From positions 1-10,810 of the forward strand of contig PCCT01000089.1 in the NCBI GenBank assembly GCA_002731985.1: a stretch of DNA of 10,810 nucleotides, given 5' to 3'. The position numbers were made by a program, and so were the translations under genes. Origin of the DNA: Nitrospinota bacterium. Its GTDB lineage: Bacteria; Nitrospinota; Nitrospinia; Nitrospinales; VA-1. Under the pieces are notes generated by a model. The model was not told where the DNA came from, searched no databases, and worked only from the letters and a program-made list of their open reading frames with translations. Shown here one piece after another: positions 4,932-10,810 of the stretch. The stretch's first letter is position 1. Each line of letters opens with the position of its first letter.

Positions 4932-7900
4932 ATGACTTGCAACACTTTTACCAACCCATCGCGAGGTTTGGGCAGGTGGATCATGATGATCTTGACCTTT
5001 GCCTTAGGCCTTGGCTTGAATCCCGCTTTTGCGGCATCAGGTCCTGAGGATCACAAACAGGGGCATGATCGACCGGTCTGGCTGGACAAGCTGGAAAATC
5101 AGGTAAACTATGAAGAAGTGATGAGCGGCATGGATGGTCGCCAGGATCGCCTGAACAACACGTTCATGAAGCTGATGGACCGTTTACAGGGTAAAATCAA
5201 GGAACATGCCAGCCCGGCTTCTCAAGGTGGCGCATTCCACGATTCTTGGTCGGCGCATCAGTTGGGCCAGAGCTACCTGCTTGGACCTTCAGAGGCAGGT
5301 TTGACTGTGAACCAGGGCTCTCATTGTCCGAGCAATGCTCCGGTCAAGCAGTACAATGTTTCGGCAATCAATGTCGAAATCATGCTGAACCAGTGGGGCG
5401 ATTATTTCCCTGGCTACATGTATGCTCTTGATTCGGAGATCAGCAAGGTTCGCACTGAAGAGAAGGCCAATGCCAAGTCTCGGGATGATGAGATGGACCC
5501 GGGTATGGTTTCGACCGGAATTCAAGGCGATGCCATTCAGCCATTGGTATTGCGTGCTAACCAAGGCGACTGTGTTCGCGTTCATTTCTCCAACAAGGTA
5601 GAAGATGAGGATGCCGGATTCCAGGTTCTTGGATCGGCTATGATCATCAGTTCTTCCGGTCTTCCGGCTTCTGCGGCTTCTGCGGGCGGTATCACCAAAT
5701 CTGGTGGCTCTCAGGATTTCGAGTGGATGATTCCAATCGATGAGCAGGAAGGTAGTCACATGATCATGAGTCGCGCAGGCCGAGATCCTTCGGCTCTCGG
5801 TTTGATCGGTGCGTTCATTGTTGAGCCTAAAGGTTCTACATACTTGAGCCCTTACACCGGGCAACCCCGGGCAATTGGCTGGCAATCGATGATCGCTAAT
5901 GAAAACGCAAAAGACTTTCGTGAGTTTGTTCTGTTCTATCACGAAGTCGGCGATGAATCTTTCCGCCCTCTGAATCGACACGGCGAAATGATTCCTCAGC
6001 GCGATCCGTTGACTGACGCTTATCGTCCTTCAGCACGTGCTATGAACTACCGTTCTGAGCCTTTCGGTATCAACAACCTGGCGGTACAGGACAAAATGTT
6101 TCATTATGAAGACGAATCATTGTCTTACAGTTCTTATACTTTTGCTGATGTTCCAACTACCATTCCACGTTCGTACTTGGGTGACCCAGCAAAATTTCGC
6201 TTGATCCATGGTGGTGGTGAGGTGTTCCATTCGCATCATCCGCATGGTGGTTCCATTCGCTGGACGCGTTCTCCGCAACGCGAAGCGCAGTTGCCGAACC
6301 TTACCCAGGCTGCCTGGGACGGTCCGGTTAAATACCCGGTTGTCCGCACCACGACTGACCGTGTAGACGTTGAAGTTATCGGACCTGCTGAGGCACTTGA
6401 CCTTGAGACCGAATGTGGTTCTGGTCTGTGTCAGCGTTTGGCTGGTGACTTCCTGTTCCACTGCCATGTAGCGCATCACTATGTTGCTGGTATGTGGGGA
6501 TACTGGAGGGTTTATAACACCCTTCAAAACGGCAACTACCCACTGGGTAGTACCGATGTTATGATTCCATTGGTTGAGCTTCCTGACCGTGCAGGCCGCA
6601 TCCCTCAGGGTGTATCCTCAGATCAGTTGGTCGGCCAGACAATGGACTGGTTTGGTACCAAGTTCAAAATCACCGGTAGCGGTGAGAGTGACTGGACCAA
6701 AGAAACCCGTGTTGTAAACGTTAAAGACTGGGTTAAGTACATGTTGCCTCCTATGGGCAAACCCGGACACTCTGACGATGAAGTAACCCAGGTAAAATCC
6801 AATGACGGTTCTGTATGGGATTATGCTTGGAAAGGTAATCAAGCTCTGTCTGAGCGTGAACCTACCTATAAAGTAGTAAAATACATTTCTCCACGTCCTG
6901 GCAAGCGTCATCCGCTTCAGTTCGATGAGAAAGGTAAACTGGCATGGCCTCACATGACACCTCACTTTGGCAAGCGTGTTCCTTTCGCGCGAAACCATGG
7001 TGGTGCTCCATGGTTGGAGCCGTTCCATTCACAGCCAGATGACACTGTCATTACCGCTACGGAATCTGGTAGTGGACGGTCTGGTCCAAATGTAGAAAAT
7101 ACGACACCAGCAAAACCGGGTGAGCAAGGCCGTTGGAGTCTTTGTCCGAAGGGTGCTGGTCGTAAGCAGTACAATCTTGTGTTCATCAATACGCCGATTG
7201 AGTTGTCCGGTGCTATTGGAGATACGCCTCCGATCATCGATAAGTACGGTCTCATCTACGTACTCGACGAAGAGATGGCGGAAGTGAAGGCTGATCCTAA
7301 GAAAGCCATTCCGCTGGTTATCCGCGCAAACGTTTATGACTGTGTGGATCTTCTTTTGACCAGTGAGTGGAATGACGATGACTTCACTAACTTCCAGATG
7401 TCCAAGCTCAACATCCATCCGCACTTTTTCCAGTTCGACAACCAAGCGTCGGATGGTGTTATCTCGGGCTTCTCGTATGACCAGTCTATGCGGTCATACA
7501 GGCAGTTCACTAAGAAGATGAAAGATGGTCATCATGTTGGCATGCCTATGCCAATGAACGCCAAGCTTTTGAAAGATACAGGCCCTGGTGATCAGACCAT
7601 TGAAATCCAGATGGCTGATGGTGCCACTCCGTTCCACGCTGGTGCTGACATCATGGTTGGAATCGAAGTGCCCAATGGCAAAGATGCTCGTTGGATCAAA
7701 TCTATATCTCCAGATCCAACTAAAGGTATTGCTAAAGACGGTAAGTACAGCATCACCTTTACGGAAGGTATGACCCACGCCCACACGGCTGGACATATCG
7801 TGAGCACCGAGTTCGTACGTTACCGATGGTGGGTTGACGTCGACCTCGGACTTGTTTTCTGGCATGACCATGCGTTCGGTGCTACAACCTGGCCGCACGG

Positions 7901-9848
7901 TGGTATCGGAACGACGGTTGTTGAGCCTTGGGGATCTACGTATCATGATCCTAAGACTGGCAAACCGATTCGTACTGGTACAGTAGCAGACATTCATGGA
8001 ACAGAGCCTTTCGCTTATAGCCGAAATGGTAGTTTCCGTGAAATCGTTGTTCAAACACATGACACCGTTCCGCATACAGCACAGCTCGTTACCAAAGGGA
8101 ATCCTCCGGGACTCTCTCGTGAGAATGCTATTGCGGCGGGACAGTCCATTTCTTTCCAGATGCCTAGTACTATGCTGGAAGTGGCTTTCCCACATCTGAA
8201 CGGTGGAACACATACAACAGGTGGCGGATTCAATTTCCGTGCGGCTTCTCTTTCTGCACGGTTGAAGAGCAACTCCGACCCTTCCCAGATGTTTAGCAGT
8301 GTAGTTCATGGGGATCCTGATACTCCTATGATCAGTGCATATCTTGGGGATAATGTTGTGTTCCGTCTGTTGCATGGCATGATGAACGAAACCCACATGT
8401 TCTCAGTTTCTGGACATGGGTTCCGTCCTGAGCGTTATGATCCGCAGTCTCGCATGACTAACACACTGCATGTAGGTATTGCAGAGCGTTATGACCTGGC
8501 CACAACGGCGGGTGGTTACCAGCAGATGGCGGGTGATTATCTGTACTTCGATGGTCGTACTTCTCACCTGTCAGAAGGTAGCTGGAGTATTCTCCGGGTA
8601 CATGACAAACTTCAGGGCGATCTTAAAGTACTACCTGGCAACGACAACCCCAAGAAGTGGAAACGTGGGGTTGTTTGTCCAAGTGGTGCGCCTACGAAGA
8701 ATTTCAGCGTAGTAGCTATCAACAAAGCGCTGGATTTCAACGCGAAGGCAGAAGATCAGATCGAAGTTGACTTCGAGCGTAAGCTGGTTCTCGCTAACTC
8801 TGCGGGCAAGATTTTTGCTCTTGAGGGTGAAGCGGCCAGAACAGCTTCGGGTGGGGCTCCTCATCCGTTGACGCTTCGTGCCAACATTGGAGACTGTATC
8901 AAAATCAAGCTGTCCAATCGCTTGAAGAGTGGTAATGCCTCCATGCATATCAACAACGTTGCTTTTGATCCTATGACTTCTCAGGGAATCAACGTTGGTA
9001 ACAACTCTGGTGACCAGACTGTTCAGCCAGGTAAATCTAAGACCTACACCTACTATGCACATCCTGACTACGGTCAGACCGGTAGTGTGATCTGGGATTT
9101 TGGTAACCTGACTGGTAATGTTCGAGACGGTCTCTATGGCGGTCTCATCATTGGTCCCAGAGGTTCTGTATACCGTGATCCAGCAACAGGGAAAGACATC
9201 TCTCTGGGCAACTCCTGGAAAGCGGACGTTATCATCGATAAGTCTTATCCGGAAAATCGAAATCGTGAGAACTATCGTGATTTCGCGCTGTATTTCCAGG
9301 ATGAGGACAACATCCTCGGTACGTCTTTCATGCCTTACCTGCAGAACGTTGCGGGACTCACGGGCGTGAACTACAGGTTGGAGCCGTGGTCCTATCGTGA
9401 AGATGAAGGTTGTGAACTGGGTAATATGTTCACACCTTGTGTTGCCGCGGCTAGTGATCCTGCGACTCCGACTCTGAAGGCACATGCCGGAGATCTCGTC
9501 ATGATCAACATCATGGGTGCTCATAATGAGCAGAACCAGATGTTTAATGTAGACGGCCATCAATGGCGTCGACATCTTCGACAGGTCGGTTCAGATATGA
9601 TCGACACCGAAGAGTTCGGCGGCGGCGAGTGGATTCAGGCCGAAATGACTGCTGGTGGTACCTACAGCAACCCTGGAACTTACCTGTGGATGAATGCTCG
9701 TACTCCGTACCAGCAGGCAGGTCAGTGGGGTTACTTCAAGGTTCTGCCTGCGGGCGATCGTTCTGTCCTTCCGTTGGGTGGCGCATCTGCTAAAGGTGTA
9801 AAATCTGCTTCAGCGGCTGGCGACGATGTGTTATCGATGAATAAGTAG
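4932..9848 (+). CDS. Giant six-domain multicopper oxidase, MofA/MnxG-like layout (copy 2)
   Basis: The 1638-residue protein has a signal peptide (hydrophobic 17-31, probable cut after AFA at 35) and so is exported. It contains three cupredoxin domain pairs (about 130-530, 735-1230, 1245-1610), each opening with a CP...K.[YF].V motif and a later RAN..[DE]C. Copper ligands are complete but permuted: HxxHxH at His433/436/438 and HCHxxxHxxxxM at His510, Cys511, His512, His516, Met521 (type 1 site) lie in domain 2; HPH (829-831) and WHDH (His978/980) lie in domain 3. The trinuclear centre should therefore form between domains 2 and 3. Domains 1, 4, 5 and 6 have lost their ligands. About 100 extra His/Met-rich residues sit in domain 3 (about 848-955), and a linker of about 190 residues separates pairs 1 and 2. 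Length and layout resemble bacterial Mn(II)-oxidising enzymes, but the substrate is not proven. It is a close paralogue of the gene at the left edge. Confidence 0.93.
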   Translation: MTCNTFTNPSRGLGRWIMMILTFALGLGLNPAFAASGPEDHKQGHDRPVWLDKLENQVNYEEVMSGMDGRQDRLNNTFMKLMDRLQGKIKEHASPASQGGAFHDSWSAHQLGQSYLLGPSEAGLTVNQGSHCPSNAPVKQYNVSAINVEIMLNQWGDYFPGYMYALDSEISKVRTEEKANAKSRDDEMDPGMVSTGIQGDAIQPLVLRANQGDCVRVHFSNKVEDEDAGFQVLGSAMIISSSGLPASAASAGGITKSGGSQDFEWMIPIDEQEGSHMIMSRAGRDPSALGLIGAFIVEPKGSTYLSPYTGQPRAIGWQSMIANENAKDFREFVLFYHEVGDESFRPLNRHGEMIPQRDPLTDAYRPSARAMNYRSEPFGINNLAVQDKMFHYEDESLSYSSYTFADVPTTIPRSYLGDPAKFRLIHGGGEVFHSHHPHGGSIRWTRSPQREAQLPNLTQAAWDGPVKYPVVRTTTDRVDVEVIGPAEALDLETECGSGLCQRLAGDFLFHCHVAHHYVAGMWGYWRVYNTLQNGNYPLGSTDVMIPLVELPDRAGRIPQGVSSDQLVGQTMDWFGTKFKITGSGESDWTKETRVVNVKDWVKYMLPPMGKPGHSDDEVTQVKSNDGSVWDYAWKGNQALSEREPTYKVVKYISPRPGKRHPLQFDEKGKLAWPHMTPHFGKRVPFARNHGGAPWLEPFHSQPDDTVITATESGSGRSGPNVENTTPAKPGEQGRWSLCPKGAGRKQYNLVFINTPIELSGAIGDTPPIIDKYGLIYVLDEEMAEVKADPKKAIPLVIRANVYDCVDLLLTSEWNDDDFTNFQMSKLNIHPHFFQFDNQASDGVISGFSYDQSMRSYRQFTKKMKDGHHVGMPMPMNAKLLKDTGPGDQTIEIQMADGATPFHAGADIMVGIEVPNGKDARWIKSISPDPTKGIAKDGKYSITFTEGMTHAHTAGHIVSTEFVRYRWWVDVDLGLVFWHDHAFGATTWPHGGIGTTVVEPWGSTYHDPKTGKPIRTGTVADIHGTEPFAYSRNGSFREIVVQTHDTVPHTAQLVTKGNPPGLSRENAIAAGQSISFQMPSTMLEVAFPHLNGGTHTTGGGFNFRAASLSARLKSNSDPSQMFSSVVHGDPDTPMISAYLGDNVVFRLLHGMMNETHMFSVSGHGFRPERYDPQSRMTNTLHVGIAERYDLATTAGGYQQMAGDYLYFDGRTSHLSEGSWSILRVHDKLQGDLKVLPGNDNPKKWKRGVVCPSGAPTKNFSVVAINKALDFNAKAEDQIEVDFERKLVLANSAGKIFALEGEAARTASGGAPHPLTLRANIGDCIKIKLSNRLKSGNASMHINNVAFDPMTSQGINVGNNSGDQTVQPGKSKTYTYYAHPDYGQTGSVIWDFGNLTGNVRDGLYGGLIIGPRGSVYRDPATGKDISLGNSWKADVIIDKSYPENRNRENYRDFALYFQDEDNILGTSFMPYLQNVAGLTGVNYRLEPWSYREDEGCELGNMFTPCVAAASDPATPTLKAHAGDLVMINIMGAHNEQNQMFNVDGHQWRRHLRQVGSDMIDTEEFGGGEWIQAEMTAGGTYSNPGTYLWMNARTPYQQAGQWGYFKVLPAGDRSVLPLGGASAKGVKSASAAGDDVLSMNK

Positions 9849-9881
9849 TCCTCATCGAAAACGCTTAACCTCAGCACCATG

Positions 9882-9916
9882 GCAAGGGGGCCCTCGGGTC
9901 CCCTTGCTTTTTTTTT
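9882..9916 (+). terminator. Intrinsic terminator of oxidase copy 2
   Basis: GCAAGGGG (9882-9889) pairs with CCCCTTGC (9900-9907); the stem is extended inwards by G-T and GC pairs and followed by nine T (9908-9916). It lies 33 nt after the stop codon, so the downstream cytochrome gene probably has its own promoter. Confidence 0.92.
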
Positions 9917-10036
9917 GCTTCAGCCAACAACTGCAAGCCTCGTTGTGTTTCTACCTGAACTTTTTGCAATTCTTTGATGATTATCTTTTCGATTTAAGTT
10001 AATATTTCGGCTTTAGATCCCATTTCACTTAAGGCT

Positions 10037-10048
10037 CCTGTTATCAGG
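10037..10048 (+). promoter_or_regulatory. Small hairpin covering the only ribosome-site-like bases of the cytochrome gene
   Basis: CCTG (10037-10040) and CAGG (10045-10048) pair around TTAT, two bases before the ATG at 10051. AGG is the only Shine-Dalgarno-like sequence near the start and is caught in the stem. Initiation may be weak or regulated. The stem is short, so this is tentative. Confidence 0.25.
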
Positions 10049-10050
10049 CT

Positions 10051-10810
10051 ATGCCAAACCCCCTTAAAGTTCTTTTATTGGTAGCCTGTTTTGCGGTGAT
10101 ACCCAGTCTCCCCGCATGGGCCGGAGGTGTGCCCTCATCTCCTCCGGGATTAGCAATGGACCCCGAATTCCAGGAAAAGGGAAAACGCCTGTTTTTGGAT
10201 TACTGCGCTCACTGCCATGGCAATCATGGTGATGGGGATGGATTCAATGCGGAGTTTCTTGATAAAGATCCTGCTGAATTGTCCAGCCCTGAGTTCCTCG
10301 CTAAACGGACCAACGACCAGCTATTTAGAGTCATTAGTGAGGGAGGGGCCAAGGTTAAGAAGTCCCATTTGATGCCCGTATTTGGTCATACCTTGTCTGA
10401 AGAGGAGATATGGTCGCTGATAGCATTTATCCGGCAGCTGGGACAAGGTGGATCCGCGGTAACGGCTCCAGAAGGTGTGAACACCGAGAGGCCTCTAGGA
10501 TCTGTATTGTCGCGCTCTGCCATGGATTCTTTTTCGAAATGGTTCGCCGGGGAAGGCCAGAAAAAGGAGCAAACGAAATCTGGCGAACTGCTGATTATGA
10601 ATAAAAAAAGTTGTCTGGGTTGTCATCAGTTGAATGAGGCGGGAGGAAAGATAGGTCCAAATTTAAACCGTTCTTCATTTAATTACAGACCTGAATGGAT
10701 TTATGCCTGGATTTCTAATCCGCAGGCTTTTCATCCAGATACAAAAATGCCGAATTTGGGCCTGGAGCCGGAAGAGGCTCGTGCGATTACGGCGTTTCTG
10801 GCGTCATTCC
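10051..10810 (+). CDS. Periplasmic diheme cytochrome c (3' end cut by window edge)
   Basis: This frame stays open to the right edge, giving 253 residues without a stop. The start is fixed by an in-frame TAA at 10030 with ATG 10051 the first usable codon after it. A signal peptide runs to a probable cut after AWA at residue 24. Two class I cytochrome c domains follow. The first has CAHCH (Cys52, Cys55, His56) with Met108 in LMPVFG as likely sixth ligand. The second has CLGCH (Cys188, Cys191, His192) with Met233 in KMPNLG. A polar linker (about 132-180) joins them. It should carry electrons in the periplasm. It follows oxidase copy 2 on the same strand after a terminator, a pairing that recalls the cytochrome gene reported beside mofA in Leptothrix. 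The electron path from oxidase to cytochrome is an inference. More domains could lie beyond the edge. Confidence 0.9.
   Translation, partial: MPNPLKVLLLVACFAVIPSLPAWAGGVPSSPPGLAMDPEFQEKGKRLFLDYCAHCHGNHGDGDGFNAEFLDKDPAELSSPEFLAKRTNDQLFRVISEGGAKVKKSHLMPVFGHTLSEEEIWSLIAFIRQLGQGGSAVTAPEGVNTERPLGSVLSRSAMDSFSKWFAGEGQKKEQTKSGELLIMNKKSCLGCHQLNEAGGKIGPNLNRSSFNYRPEWIYAWISNPQAFHPDTKMPNLGLEPEEARAITAFLASF

Noticed and set aside
7494..9575. Long minus-strand frames of 300 and 314 codons inside oxidase copy 2
   Set aside because: They lie opposite a gene with clear domain motifs, show low-complexity Arg/Thr/Ser-rich translation, have no ribosome sites, and a similar shadow frame occurs opposite copy 1.
2..9848. 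Composite transposon or insertion sequence formed by the two oxidase copies
   Set aside because: No transposase, terminal inverted repeats or target duplications are seen; the long repeats are coding paralogues.
10410..10604. 64-codon frame inside the cytochrome gene
   Set aside because: It overlaps the diheme cytochrome frame, which has a signal peptide, two CxxCH motifs and two axial Met.

Overview
The window comes from a Gram-negative-type bacterium with a well-equipped periplasm: four of the six genes encode or imply exported proteins, two of them large copper proteins and one a c-type cytochrome. Base composition is about half GC with AT-rich intergenic DNA. The mix of giant multicopper oxidases, a cupredoxin-like secreted protein and a diheme cytochrome c fits a chemolithotroph or metal-oxidising environmental bacterium. 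A Nitrospinota-like source is my impression only and is not demonstrated by anything in the sequence.

Layout: (1) positions 2-2068 (+) hold the C-terminal 688 residues of a giant multicopper oxidase (copy 1), cut by the left edge and closed by a strong terminator. (2) 2272-3078 (+) encodes a secreted cupredoxin-like protein with a C-terminal carboxypeptidase-regulatory-like domain, also closed by a terminator. (3) 3215-3712 (-) encodes a small rubrerythrin/ferritin-like diiron protein. (4) About 3916-4503 (+) encodes an ECF sigma factor with no anti-sigma gene beside it. (5) 4504-4931 is an unusually long leader containing a GC-rich foldable block, a perfect 26-bp direct repeat and an intrinsic terminator ending about 20 nt before the next start codon. 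(6) 4932-9848 (+) is a complete 1638-residue multicopper oxidase (copy 2), a close paralogue of copy 1, closed by a terminator. (7) 10051 to the right edge (+) is the start of a diheme cytochrome c.

How the parts may work together: copy 2 has all four copper motifs, but in the order HxxHxH, HCHxxxHxxxxM, HxH, HxH, the reverse of the usual laccase order. Its length and layout recall the large MofA/MnxG type of multicopper oxidase linked to Mn(II) oxidation. The cytochrome c downstream recalls the cytochrome gene reported beside mofA. A periplasmic or outer-surface oxidase passing electrons to cytochrome c is a reasonable hypothesis, but the substrate (Mn, Fe, Cu or organic) cannot be read from the sequence. 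The ECF sigma factor and the leader with a terminator suggest that copy 2 is tightly controlled, perhaps by metal or envelope state. The leader is the best candidate here for an undescribed regulatory element.
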